Positions 54,480 through 63,740 of a DNA stretch of 64,000 bases are shown here, piece by piece (position 1 is the stretch's first letter; each line of letters opens with the position of its first letter). A model generated the notes under the pieces. That model worked only from the letters and a program-made list of their open reading frames with translations. It did no database searches and was not told the DNA's origin. The DNA is from Phycisphaeraceae bacterium (GTDB taxonomy: Bacteria; Planctomycetota; Phycisphaerae; Phycisphaerales; Phycisphaeraceae): positions 620,001 through 684,000 of the forward strand of contig JADZCR010000006.1 of NCBI GenBank assembly GCA_020851465.1, read 5' to 3'. A program made the position numbers and the translations under genes.

Positions 54480-54635
54480 ATGTGCAGGCAAAGTCTAGAT
54501 TTTATGGAGACTTATTTCAAGCCGTAGTCACCGGACCTTCCATGATTTAATGATGTTCCTTCGTTGCTTTGCCGGGAATGGTTTCCTAAGATCGATTTCT
54601 TGCCCTCCGGAGGTCCAACTCAGGATTCCATCACA

Positions 54636-55469
54636 ATGGCCCAATCCCCCCCTACTCGGACTGCTGAAGTAACTGACAAGATGCCTGACGTTCAGGCTGC
54701 TCGCGATGCCCGTAACCTTGCCATCGACAAGGTAGGCGTCAAAAACATCACCTACCCCATCACGCTTCACAGCCCCGCCACCGGCGGCTTGGTTCACACC
54801 GTCGCCAGCGTCAACATGTATGTCGGCCTTCCTCATTACCAGAAAGGCACTCACATGTCGCGGTTTCTTGAGGTACTCAATCGGCATCATGAGTCCATCC
54901 GCTCTGACCAGATCATGAAAGTTTGTCGCGACATGAAGGAACGCCTCGAAGCTGAAGAGGCACACCTCGAACTGCGCTTCCCTTATTTCATCGATAAGAA
55001 AGCTCCCGTTACGGGTGCGCCGGGCAAACTTGATATACAAGTCACTTTCGAGGTCACCAGTGCTGCTACGGATGACTTCATCATGGCTGTCAAGGCACCC
55101 GCAAAGAGTCTGTGTCCCTGCTCAAAGGAAATCAGCGATTACGGCGCGCACAATCAACGATGTCTGATTGAAGCCCGCGTACGTTTCGCCGAAGGAAAGA
55201 AGATGTGGATCGAGGAGCTTTTCGATGTCGTTGAGCATGCCGCCAGCACACAGGTATTTGCGGTACTCAAGAGGCCGGACGAAAAATGGGTAACCGAAGC
55301 CGCATACGACAACCCGAAGTTTGTCGAAGACATCGTTCGTGATCTGGCCCTTGCGATGGATGCGGAAGATCGAATCGCTTGGTATCAGGCTAACAGTGAA
55401 AACTTCGAGTCAATCCACAATCACAATGCCTACGCGCTCATTGAGAAGGACAAACGCAAAAGTCGATGA
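54636..55469 (+). CDS. folE2: GTP cyclohydrolase FolE2 (type IB)
   Basis: FolE2 makes dihydroneopterin triphosphate from GTP, the first step of folate and queuosine synthesis, with a metal other than only zinc. The product is 277 residues. Motifs: a duplicated T-fold, LPHYQKGTHMSRFLEVLN and the catalytic cysteine in KSLCPCSKEISDYGAHNQRC. The ~30-residue N-terminus is variable. Type IB enzymes are often used when zinc is low. It is followed 40 bases on by a glutaredoxin-like gene. Confidence 0.95.
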   Translation: MAQSPPTRTAEVTDKMPDVQAARDARNLAIDKVGVKNITYPITLHSPATGGLVHTVASVNMYVGLPHYQKGTHMSRFLEVLNRHHESIRSDQIMKVCRDMKERLEAEEAHLELRFPYFIDKKAPVTGAPGKLDIQVTFEVTSAATDDFIMAVKAPAKSLCPCSKEISDYGAHNQRCLIEARVRFAEGKKMWIEELFDVVEHAASTQVFAVLKRPDEKWVTEAAYDNPKFVEDIVRDLALAMDAEDRIAWYQANSENFESIHNHNAYALIEKDKRKSR

Positions 55470-55509
55470 GCCTGAGCTCTCCTTCAATGGGTGACTGCCG
55501 TCCAGAAAT

Positions 55510-55770
55510 ATGAAGTACTCCTTTATTCTCTACTCTCACGCTGGATGCTGTCTGTGTGATCGTCTGGAAGAGATGATTACTCCGTACCTCGCAAAGCAGC
55601 GAAAGACGGGCGAGGTGGAGCTACTTAAACGGGATATTGCTGACGATATCGCATGGTTTGAGGCATACCGCGATCGAATCCCCGTTCTGACATTGGGTAA
55701 TCATGTCGTACTTGAAGGCAGACCCAGTGAAGATGATGTACGGCAGGCATTCGCTGAACTCTGGCATTAA
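55510..55770 (+). CDS. Glutaredoxin-like (DUF836) thiol-redox protein
   Basis: The product is 86 residues with a thioredoxin fold: YSFILYSHAGCCLCDRLEEM with the redox pair C13-x2-C16, then RIPVLTLGNHVVLEG with the cis-Pro. It is a small cytoplasmic thiol-disulfide protein. It follows folE2 by 40 bases on the same strand and precedes the formate dehydrogenase genes. Confidence 0.87.
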   Translation: MKYSFILYSHAGCCLCDRLEEMITPYLAKQRKTGEVELLKRDIADDIAWFEAYRDRIPVLTLGNHVVLEGRPSEDDVRQAFAELWH

Positions 55771-55885
55771 AAGCAACCCACTTTTATTCACCGGCGGCAA
55801 ATTGCATATTTTTGGGAATCACCCAGGATAACGGTTATACTTTTGTTGACCTTATCGACATCGATATTGCAATCTTTACGACCTT

Positions 55886-57697
55886 GTGACGCTCGGGGAG
55901 CGCGCAGCCATTCAACGCCATAAAATTGAACGTATGTCTAAGAACCTTATCGCTTTACAAAATAAATTTCTTGGTCATGGGCAAACGGTCTATGACCGGC
56001 TGTCCACCCTGTTCGATACCCAAGGCTTTATCAGTGACGACGATATTCTGAATCTCGCCAGGGAGCACAACCTCCCACCACAGCTCGTTCGCACGACCGC
56101 CAAGTTTTATGAGGAACTCTCACACGATAAGCCTGCGACTAACGTCATCAAAATATGTAACGGTGAAGCCTGTCATGCAGCCGGATGCAAATCGCTCGAA
56201 TCTGACCTCTGTGCCGATCTAGGGGTCGAAATAGGTAAGACCTCCGCTGATGGTTTACGAATCGAACACGTCACTTGCCTGGGATATTGTGGGTTGGGCC
56301 CCAACGCGATGATCAATGGCCAGCCGGTTTCACTTGCCAACCAAGCCGACCGCAAAAAGATCACTAACTACATTCGCACTGGTAAATCACACGGCATCGC
56401 CGAACCTACAAACGACATCTATCTTCCACTCAATGGCAAGCCTCGCATTCTGATGCGACATCTGGACCATGATGTAGTGCCACTGGAAAAAGCGCGGGCA
56501 GCCGGTATTTACAAGTCGATTGAAAAAGCAGTATCGACCATGACACCGTCACAAGTACTCGAGCAGATCGAGCTATCGCATCTGCGAGGGCGTGGCGGCG
56601 CAGGATTTCCTACCGCAACCAAGTTACAGACTGTCGCGGCAAGTCCTGTGGATAAGACCTGCAGAAGATTTGTCGTAGTCAACTTCGACGAAGGTGACGC
56701 GGGAGCGTATATCGACAAAGAGCTCATCGAGCGCGACCCACACACGCAACTGGAAGGAATCCTGCTGGCAGCATTCGCTTGCGGCGCGCAAGAGGCCATC
56801 ATTTACGCTCGATACGAATACCCGCGTGCTCGCGCAATTCTCGCCAATGCAATTGATGAAGCCAAAACGGCTGGGCTTGTCGGGTGTCCACTCTTTGGAT
56901 CAAAGTTTGCGTGTGATATCCGCATCGTAAGAGGACAGGGAGCGTATATTTGCGGAGAGGAAACGAGTCTGTTGCGATCAATTGAGGGGTTGCCTGCTCT
57001 CGTTAGTACGAGGCCGCCTTTCCCGGCAGTAAAAGGGCTGTGGGGTTGCCCGACAGCAGTCAACAATGTCGAGACTATTCAGAATCTTCCTTGGATTATT
57101 GAACACGGCGGCGATGCATACGCGAAGTACGGGAGCGGTCGGTCACGCGGGACCAAAGCTGTAAGCCTAAACAGCCGCGTGAAGCGACCAGGACTGTACG
57201 AGGTTGAACTTGGCATTACTATCCGGGAATTGATTTTCGATCTAGCGGGCGGAATGGCGGAAGGACAGCGATTTAAGGCTTTTCAAGTCGGCGGGCCGTT
57301 GGGAGGCATCCTTCCCGAAAGTAAACTCGACACAAAACTGGACTTTGAAGAACTCGCCAAGGCTGGTGGAATCCTGGGACACGCCGGTATCGTCGTCTAT
57401 TCGCAGGAGGATGACCTCTTTGAAATCTGCCGCGGACTGATGGCATTTTGTGCAGTGGAAAGTTGCGGTAAATGTTTTCCCTGCCGTATCGGCTCCGTCC
57501 GAGGAACGGAATTGTTTGACCAAATGAAGGCAACCGGCGTTACCGATGCCCGTTTGAATTTACTATCCGAACTTTGCGAGACGATGAAATACGGATCGCT
57601 TTGCGCTTTAGGAGGGATGATCCCCGCGCCGATCGAGTCGTTGCTGGAACATTTCCCCCAGGAAATCAACCAATATCGACAGATGGAAAAAGTCTGA
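55886..57697 (+). CDS. fdhB: NAD-linked formate dehydrogenase diaphorase subunit, NuoE-NuoF fusion
   Basis: The product joins both NADH-oxidising subunits in one chain. Residues ~20-170 are NuoE-like: a helical part (QGFISDDDILNLAREHN) and a thioredoxin fold with C-x4-C (CNGEAC) and C-x3-C (CLGYC) for a 2Fe-2S cluster. Residues ~190-603 are NuoF-like: GRGGAGFPTATK for NADH, the FMN site, and ESCGKCFPCRIGS plus a fourth Cys in GSLCALGG for a 4Fe-4S cluster. The start is GTG 55886; ATG 55934 is also possible. fdhA follows after 131 bases, making a soluble NAD-reducing complex. Confidence 0.88.
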   Translation: MTLGERAAIQRHKIERMSKNLIALQNKFLGHGQTVYDRLSTLFDTQGFISDDDILNLAREHNLPPQLVRTTAKFYEELSHDKPATNVIKICNGEACHAAGCKSLESDLCADLGVEIGKTSADGLRIEHVTCLGYCGLGPNAMINGQPVSLANQADRKKITNYIRTGKSHGIAEPTNDIYLPLNGKPRILMRHLDHDVVPLEKARAAGIYKSIEKAVSTMTPSQVLEQIELSHLRGRGGAGFPTATKLQTVAASPVDKTCRRFVVVNFDEGDAGAYIDKELIERDPHTQLEGILLAAFACGAQEAIIYARYEYPRARAILANAIDEAKTAGLVGCPLFGSKFACDIRIVRGQGAYICGEETSLLRSIEGLPALVSTRPPFPAVKGLWGCPTAVNNVETIQNLPWIIEHGGDAYAKYGSGRSRGTKAVSLNSRVKRPGLYEVELGITIRELIFDLAGGMAEGQRFKAFQVGGPLGGILPESKLDTKLDFEELAKAGGILGHAGIVVYSQEDDLFEICRGLMAFCAVESCGKCFPCRIGSVRGTELFDQMKATGVTDARLNLLSELCETMKYGSLCALGGMIPAPIESLLEHFPQEINQYRQMEKV

Positions 57698-57828
57698 ATC
57701 AACACTTGATCCCGCACATGTTAAGTCTAAGCCTGAATAATCACATGAAACTCGCAGGAGAGGTGGTACTGGCTAGATAACGATTGCGATCGACGCGAGG
57801 AATATGCGTCACCCTGAGGAATGTGGAC

Positions 57829-60669
57829 ATGATTAAAGCTAATCCTGACGTCACGCCAAAGATCAAAGCGTTGATTGACGGTGTTGAGGTGAATGTTTCA
57901 GCGGGGACCACCATCCTCACCGCATTACGGTCTTTAGGTAAGGAAGTGCCGACGCTTTGCTATTCCGACCGCCTTGCTCCATACGGGGCGTGTCGCACTT
58001 GTCTAGTCGAGGTTGAAGGTCGCAAGCCAGTCGCATCATGCCATACACCTGTTGCAGCTGGTGCGCATTACAAAACCCATACGCCGCTACTCACGCGCCT
58101 TCGCAGAAATATCACCGAGCTGATTGTCAGCGACCACCCTCTTGAATGTCTGGATTGCACCGCCAACGGTCGATGTGACCTCCAGAAGTTAGCGCAGCAG
58201 GTTGGACTGCGCACGCCGCGTTATGAAAACCCGCGTGTACACACGCCTCCCAACGATGATTCGCATCCCTTCATCAAGCTGGAGATGAGCAAGTGTATCG
58301 GTTGCGGCAAATGCGCACGAGCGTGCGATGAAATTCAAGGATCATTTATTCTCGGAATGTCCGGCCGTGGGTATGACGTAAAAGTCATCGCAGGCAACGA
58401 TACCAGTTTTGAAAAAGCTGATTGCGTCAGTTGCGGGCAATGTGTCTATGAGTGCCCGGTTGCTGCACTCGAAGAACCGGGAACGCGTCTCTTTGGCTTG
58501 CCGGATAAACAGGTGGCAACGACCTGCTCGTACTGCGGCGTAGGTTGCTCGTTGATCGTCAATGTGAAAGATGGCAGCGTCGTCAATATCGAACCCAACC
58601 CCAAAGGCTCCGCCAACAAAGGCCACACTTGTGTAAAAGGCCGATTCGCTCATCAATTTGCCCATTCAAAGGACCGCCTTCACACACCGTTGATCAAGGT
58701 GCGTAACGCGGATGGCTCCTCCGGCGGTTTTCGTGAGGCGTCCTGGGACGAAGCTCTGGATTTGATTGCCCGAGAATTTACGAAGACAAAACAAAAGTAC
58801 GGCCCGGATAGCTTTGCGGCTATCAGTTCATCTCGCTGCACCAATGAAGAAAACTACCTGATGCAGAAGTTCGCACGGGTAGTCATGGGCACCAACTCGA
58901 TCGACAACTGCTCACGTGTCTGTCACTCCCCTTCCGCCCATGCGCTGGGACAAGCCTTGGGAACAGGTGCGGGGACCAATAGTTTTCAGGATGTTCATGA
59001 GTCGGATGTCATCATGATCGTCGGGGCGAACCCGACCGAAGCCCACCCGGTGTTTGGTGCTCGCATCAAACAGGCGGTACTCAAGGGTTGCAAGCTCATC
59101 ATTCTCGACCCTCGAAACACTGAGTTAGCCAGACTCAGCGACGTACATATTCCGCTCCGTCCCGGATCAAACGTGGCCGTCATCAATGCGATGCAGCATG
59201 TATTGATTACCGAAAATCTGATCGATCCCGACTTCATCGCACAGCATACGGAGGGCTACGAACAACTCCGAAAGGAAATCGCGGACAGCACCCCGGAATG
59301 GGCAGCCGAGATTGCTGCAGTTGAGCCGGAATTAATTCGTCAGGCTGCCCGTCTTTATGCCAGCGGTGCGGCGGCCCAGATTCTCTGGGGCCTAGGGGTC
59401 ACTGAGGCCGGACATGGATCGAACGCGGTTTTCGGGTTGATCAACATGGCGGCCATGACTGGAAATATCGGTCGGCCGGGGACAGGAACCAATCCGATCC
59501 GCGGCCAGAACAACGTCCAGGGGGCCAGTGATGTCGGTGCCCTGCCAAATGTCTTCAGCGACTACCGTGCAGTTACAGACCCACAGGCGCGTGCGGATCA
59601 CCGTGCAATCTGGGGTATCGAGCCGCCATCGAATAAAGGATTGCGCATACCCGATATGTTTGACGCAGCCCACCGCGGCAACCTCAAGGTGATGTACATC
59701 CTCGCGGAGGATGTCGCGCAATCAGATCCAAACACCGCGCATGTCCTGAGCGCACTCGAATGCCTTGAGTTTCTTGTCGTTCAAGACATCTTCATGAATG
59801 AAACAGCCAAGTTAGCTGATGTTGTACTACCGGGTACGACGTTTCTGGAGAAAAGCGGAACCTTCGTAAATAGCGACCGCCGCATTCAACGTGTGCGACA
59901 GGCCATCGAACCACGTCCGGGCACGAGAATTGATGCCGATATCACCAATCAAATCGCAAGAAGGATGGGCGTGGACCTTCAGGCGGACAACGGGCCTGGC
60001 ACACCTGTCAATCCTTCGAAAGTCATGGATGAGCTATCACGCCTGACTCCCAACTGGGGCGGAGTCAGCTACGAACGCTTGGAAAAACTCGGATTCCTCC
60101 AATGGCCCTGTTACAACAAGGATCATCCGGGGACAGAAATCGTACATCAGGATGGCAAGACGCTGCGGCCAAACCAAAAGGCCAAACTAACCGTTACCCA
60201 CTGGCAGGAACCAGGCGAACTGCCGGATGCGGAATATCCATTCATGCTCACAACCGGACGCATGCTCTTCCACTACAACGTGGGGACAATGACACGCCGC
60301 ACGGATGTTTCACAACTGCAACGGGCGCGAGAGGAAACACTACGTATCCACCCAAGCGATGCCCGACGGCTCAAAATTACACAAGGAGAAATGGTGCTCG
60401 TGACATCGCGTCGTGGCTCAGTCAAGGTTAAAGCAGAAATTACACGCGCCACAAATCCCGGTACGTTATTCATGACTTTTCACTTTCCTGAATCACGCAC
60501 AAATTTGCTCATCAGCAGCGCGGTGGATGAATTTACGGGTTGCCCGGAGTACAAGGTCAGTGCAGTCAGAGTAGAGAAGATTGAAAAAGCAGACCCATCT
60601 GCGCCTCTTCGATCAATGACGGGAGCCAGCGAGGAATTAGCAGGGACAAGATTGAAACCCAACGGCTGA
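57829..60669 (+). CDS. fdhA: Formate dehydrogenase alpha subunit, Cys-type, NAD-linked
   Basis: The ATG at 57829 has GAGGA eight bases upstream. The 946-residue catalytic subunit has an N-terminal 2Fe-2S ferredoxin domain (CYSDRL, GACRTC), a NuoG-like His-Cys cluster (HPLECLDC, GRCDLQ), two 4Fe-4S motifs (CIGCGKCARAC and CVSCGQCVYEC) and a molybdopterin domain with CSYCGVGC. The active-site residue is cysteine in SRVCHSPSAHAL, where other FDHs have selenocysteine. Thus no SECIS is needed. It oxidises formate to CO2 with a Mo or W bis-MGD cofactor. The diaphorase subunit precedes it and fdhD follows. Confidence 0.95.
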   Translation: MIKANPDVTPKIKALIDGVEVNVSAGTTILTALRSLGKEVPTLCYSDRLAPYGACRTCLVEVEGRKPVASCHTPVAAGAHYKTHTPLLTRLRRNITELIVSDHPLECLDCTANGRCDLQKLAQQVGLRTPRYENPRVHTPPNDDSHPFIKLEMSKCIGCGKCARACDEIQGSFILGMSGRGYDVKVIAGNDTSFEKADCVSCGQCVYECPVAALEEPGTRLFGLPDKQVATTCSYCGVGCSLIVNVKDGSVVNIEPNPKGSANKGHTCVKGRFAHQFAHSKDRLHTPLIKVRNADGSSGGFREASWDEALDLIAREFTKTKQKYGPDSFAAISSSRCTNEENYLMQKFARVVMGTNSIDNCSRVCHSPSAHALGQALGTGAGTNSFQDVHESDVIMIVGANPTEAHPVFGARIKQAVLKGCKLIILDPRNTELARLSDVHIPLRPGSNVAVINAMQHVLITENLIDPDFIAQHTEGYEQLRKEIADSTPEWAAEIAAVEPELIRQAARLYASGAAAQILWGLGVTEAGHGSNAVFGLINMAAMTGNIGRPGTGTNPIRGQNNVQGASDVGALPNVFSDYRAVTDPQARADHRAIWGIEPPSNKGLRIPDMFDAAHRGNLKVMYILAEDVAQSDPNTAHVLSALECLEFLVVQDIFMNETAKLADVVLPGTTFLEKSGTFVNSDRRIQRVRQAIEPRPGTRIDADITNQIARRMGVDLQADNGPGTPVNPSKVMDELSRLTPNWGGVSYERLEKLGFLQWPCYNKDHPGTEIVHQDGKTLRPNQKAKLTVTHWQEPGELPDAEYPFMLTTGRMLFHYNVGTMTRRTDVSQLQRAREETLRIHPSDARRLKITQGEMVLVTSRRGSVKVKAEITRATNPGTLFMTFHFPESRTNLLISSAVDEFTGCPEYKVSAVRVEKIEKADPSAPLRSMTGASEELAGTRLKPNG

Positions 60670-60879
60670 TCGTTGGAAAAATATCGCTTACAAATCTTGT
60701 TACTGAATTGATGATTGTCCGAGTTGAGATATGAAAGTCATGACTCCCACGCTAACAGTCTGATCCTTCACTTAACCCTTTATCTGATTGAGTTGGGCAG
60801 TCAATAACCGTGCAATGGATTCTTTCACGGGTTCAGGTTGTCATCCAGAAGGCATACCAACCATGCGGAGTTCTGATCA

Positions 60880-61710
60880 ATGAGCAGCGGTGGTCCCAAT
60901 CATGCATCCGCAGCTCGTGAGGTACTCCGTATCGACGGCACGCAATCCTCTCGCACCAGCGATAGGCTCGCCATCGAGGAGCCTCTGGAAATTCGCATCG
61001 GTAATGAACCGCTTTCGATCACCATGCGTACACCCGGTCACGATACAGAGCTTGCAGCAGGCTTTTGTTTCACTGAAGGTCTCGTGCGACATGTTGATGA
61101 TCTCGAAAGTGTCGAAATGTGCGGAGAGGCGACATTCGGCAATGTCGTCATCGTCAAGCTCAGCGATGAAGTGTTGAATCAACGGGCGGCCAAGATCCAG
61201 TCCGCGAGACGAGACATCTACATGTCCAGTTCGTGCGGTCTCTGCGGAAAGCAGACTCTCGACCGTATCGAACAGCACATTCCACCTATCCATGGGAAGT
61301 TTTGCGTCTCCAGCAACGTGCTCGACACCCTGCCGGAAATTATGCGCAAGTCCCAGGCGACCTTTGACCAGACCGGCGGCCTTCATGCGGCAGGCCTTTT
61401 TACCCCGACAGGTGAGTTGCGCGTGATACGTGAGGATGTCGGCCGGCATAATGCTGTGGATAAGGTTGCCGGTTGGGCGGTGCTGACGAATCAGATTCCA
61501 CTCGATCCGGCGATTCTGCTTGTGTCCGGTCGGGCAAGCTTTGAAATCATCCAAAAAGCTGCGATGGCAGGCATTGCGATGGTGTGTGCCGTCAGCGCCC
61601 CAAGTGGGCTGGCGGTGGACTTCGCAGCCCGTGTGGGCATGACACTGGTGGGATTCCTGCGTCCCGGTCGAATGAATGTGTATCACGACCGAGGGCGCAT
61701 TACTCAGTAG
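60880..61710 (+). CDS. fdhD: Formate dehydrogenase sulfur-carrier/insertion protein FdhD
   Basis: FdhD passes sulfur from the cysteine desulfurase to the molybdenum cofactor, which FDH needs for activity. The 276-residue product has the conserved SSSCGLCGK with the two working cysteines near residue 118, and REDVGRHNAVDKVAG. The ATG follows CGGAG. It lies 210 bases after fdhA, and its location supports the FDH call. Confidence 0.95.
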   Translation: MSSGGPNHASAAREVLRIDGTQSSRTSDRLAIEEPLEIRIGNEPLSITMRTPGHDTELAAGFCFTEGLVRHVDDLESVEMCGEATFGNVVIVKLSDEVLNQRAAKIQSARRDIYMSSSCGLCGKQTLDRIEQHIPPIHGKFCVSSNVLDTLPEIMRKSQATFDQTGGLHAAGLFTPTGELRVIREDVGRHNAVDKVAGWAVLTNQIPLDPAILLVSGRASFEIIQKAAMAGIAMVCAVSAPSGLAVDFAARVGMTLVGFLRPGRMNVYHDRGRITQ

Positions 61711-61781
61711 ACCTGTGATTTTGTTGCATCGCCTACGACTGAGTTTTACACGCGATTATTCCCGGATAAAGTTTCCTCCGC

Positions 61782-63641
61782 ATGGCCGAACTCCTCCTCC
61801 CCGCAGCCGAGCGAAAACCACTACCGCTCTGGCGTAACTTCAATTTTCAGATTCTCTGGCTCAGCGTGGCTGCGGCTGGTTTCGGCGACCGCTTCATCCA
61901 TATCGCGGCGTGGTCCATGCTCGGGTATTACGTCACGGGTTCGCAGGGGGCGAGTATCACGGCTGGCGTTTCGTTCTTTTTCTTTCTTCCCTATGTGATC
62001 CTCGGAACTCCCGCCGGCTGGCTGGCTGACACGCTACCGAGAAAGTGGATCATGTTCAGTTGCGATCAAGGTCGCGCTATCGTGCTGTTTACCGCGATGG
62101 CTCTGGCCCCAGCAGGCGCACTGGTTGCGCTGCCTGTCGAACACCACTGGAAAATCTATGCGCTCGTCGCAGCCGTCGGAGCGCTCGCCGCAATTTTCAG
62201 CCCCGCCAAAGCCGCGACGGTGCCTCAGGTGGTCCCTGCCAATCAACTTCAGCCGGCCAATGCCATCGTTCTGGGCATTGCCGTCATTGCGTCGCTCATC
62301 GGCTACGTTATCGGTGAACGGATCATCAGGGAATCGTCCGTTAAGGTTGGCCTGAAGTTCGGCGGGGCTGTGTTCGTCGTCAGTGGAATGCTTTTCGCAT
62401 TTCTTCGATTACCCAAACGGGAAACCGCGGATCGCCCTGAGCGTGGCGAATTCCGTCGAATGATTGACGCTGCTACCTACACGATTCAACATAAACCGGT
62501 CTTCGATCTCACACTGCTGACGGTGCTTTTCTGGGCGGCAGCCAATGCATTTCTCGCTGCCATCGCTGCACTATGCAAGTCGCGATACAACTATCCCGAA
62601 GGCACCGCCACCATGATGGCGGTTCTTGGTTCGGGAATGCTCGCCAGCAGCGTTTGGGTCGCGTGGATAAATGCTCGCCGTGAATCAAGCTGGTTTGCGA
62701 TGATCAACATCATCCTCTCGGGTATTGCCATTTTCGCAGTGTCGCTGAGTCGTTCGTATGGACTAGGCCTGGTTCTCGCCTTTGCGGTCGGATTTTTCGG
62801 TAATGCGGCCATGATTATCGTGGCGACACTGACACAATCGATCGCTCCGAACTACATCCGTGGTCGGGTCTTCGGCGTGAGAGACTTTGTTTCCACCGCA
62901 TCGGCGGTCGCCGTTAATCTGGTTATCTGGCTTTTACCTGATGCCGACATCTGGATGGTACCGGCACTTTATGTTCTGGCAGCTCTGTTGATTTTTGTCG
63001 GCGCTCGCGGGTTGTGGTCTCAGATATCACGAGGTCCATTACCAGATCCCTCAACCAATATTTTTGCTCGGATCGATCGCTCTTATGCCTTGGTCTGGCA
63101 TCGCTTGAAATGGATTGGCCGCGAAAATGTACCAACAACAGGCCCTGTTATTCTCGCTGCCAACCATACTGCGGGAGTTGATCCTTTCCTGATGCAGGCT
63201 GCTGTGCCGCGGCTTATTCGATGGGTAATGCTCGACACATATCGCTACCGCTTCGCCAATGTGTTATGGAACGCGATCAATCCCATCGCGATCAATCACA
63301 GCACGGGGGACCTGTCAAAGCTCCGTCGCGTTCTTGAAGCTCTGACCGCGGGTGGAGTTGTCGGTCTCTTTCCTGAAGGCGGGATACAGCCGTCAGACCG
63401 TGAGCTTCAACCCTTTCAACCCGGAATCGCCATGCTCGCCGTGCGTAGCGGAGCGATAATCGTGCCGGTCTGGATCGATGGAACACCTATATCTAGGCGG
63501 ATGCTGTGGCATTTCGTGATGCCAAGTCGATCACGAGTTATTTTCGGCAAGCCTTATAAACCCGATCCCCAACAGGATTATCACGCCATCGTAGATGATT
63601 TAAGACAACGGATGCTGGATCTGGCAAACAGTATGCCTTGA
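61782..63641 (+). CDS. MFS transporter fused to a PlsC-type 1-acyl-glycerol acyltransferase
   Basis: The product is 619 residues. Residues ~20-420 form an MFS permease with ~11-12 membrane helices, similar to lysophospholipid transporter LplT. Residues ~445-619 form a PlsC/LPLAT domain with the NHTAGVDP (HX4D) motif and the FPEGG binding site. LplT-Aas proteins that take up and re-acylate lysophospholipids join the same two activities plus an AMP-ligase; the ligase is missing here. A role in lysophospholipid flipping and re-acylation is inferred. It follows fdhD by 71 bases. Confidence 0.85.
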   Translation: MAELLLPAAERKPLPLWRNFNFQILWLSVAAAGFGDRFIHIAAWSMLGYYVTGSQGASITAGVSFFFFLPYVILGTPAGWLADTLPRKWIMFSCDQGRAIVLFTAMALAPAGALVALPVEHHWKIYALVAAVGALAAIFSPAKAATVPQVVPANQLQPANAIVLGIAVIASLIGYVIGERIIRESSVKVGLKFGGAVFVVSGMLFAFLRLPKRETADRPERGEFRRMIDAATYTIQHKPVFDLTLLTVLFWAAANAFLAAIAALCKSRYNYPEGTATMMAVLGSGMLASSVWVAWINARRESSWFAMINIILSGIAIFAVSLSRSYGLGLVLAFAVGFFGNAAMIIVATLTQSIAPNYIRGRVFGVRDFVSTASAVAVNLVIWLLPDADIWMVPALYVLAALLIFVGARGLWSQISRGPLPDPSTNIFARIDRSYALVWHRLKWIGRENVPTTGPVILAANHTAGVDPFLMQAAVPRLIRWVMLDTYRYRFANVLWNAINPIAINHSTGDLSKLRRVLEALTAGGVVGLFPEGGIQPSDRELQPFQPGIAMLAVRSGAIIVPVWIDGTPISRRMLWHFVMPSRSRVIFGKPYKPDPQQDYHAIVDDLRQRMLDLANSMP

Positions 63642-63740
63642 TAGCGCTGTTCACATACACGGGGGCAACGGCAAAACATGACGCTTGCAACTGTCCGCAT
63701 GTCATCTGTAATCTGTCACTCTTAACTCATGGAGGCTCTT

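Noticed and set aside
57829-60669. Selenocysteine in formate dehydrogenase
   Set aside because: The codon at the active site reads Cys (SRVCHSPS) and the frame has no internal TGA, so no Sec insertion is needed.
60877-61686. A 269-codon open frame antisense to fdhD
   Set aside because: It mirrors fdhD codons exactly and has low-complexity His/Arg/Cys content. fdhD on the other strand has all family motifs.
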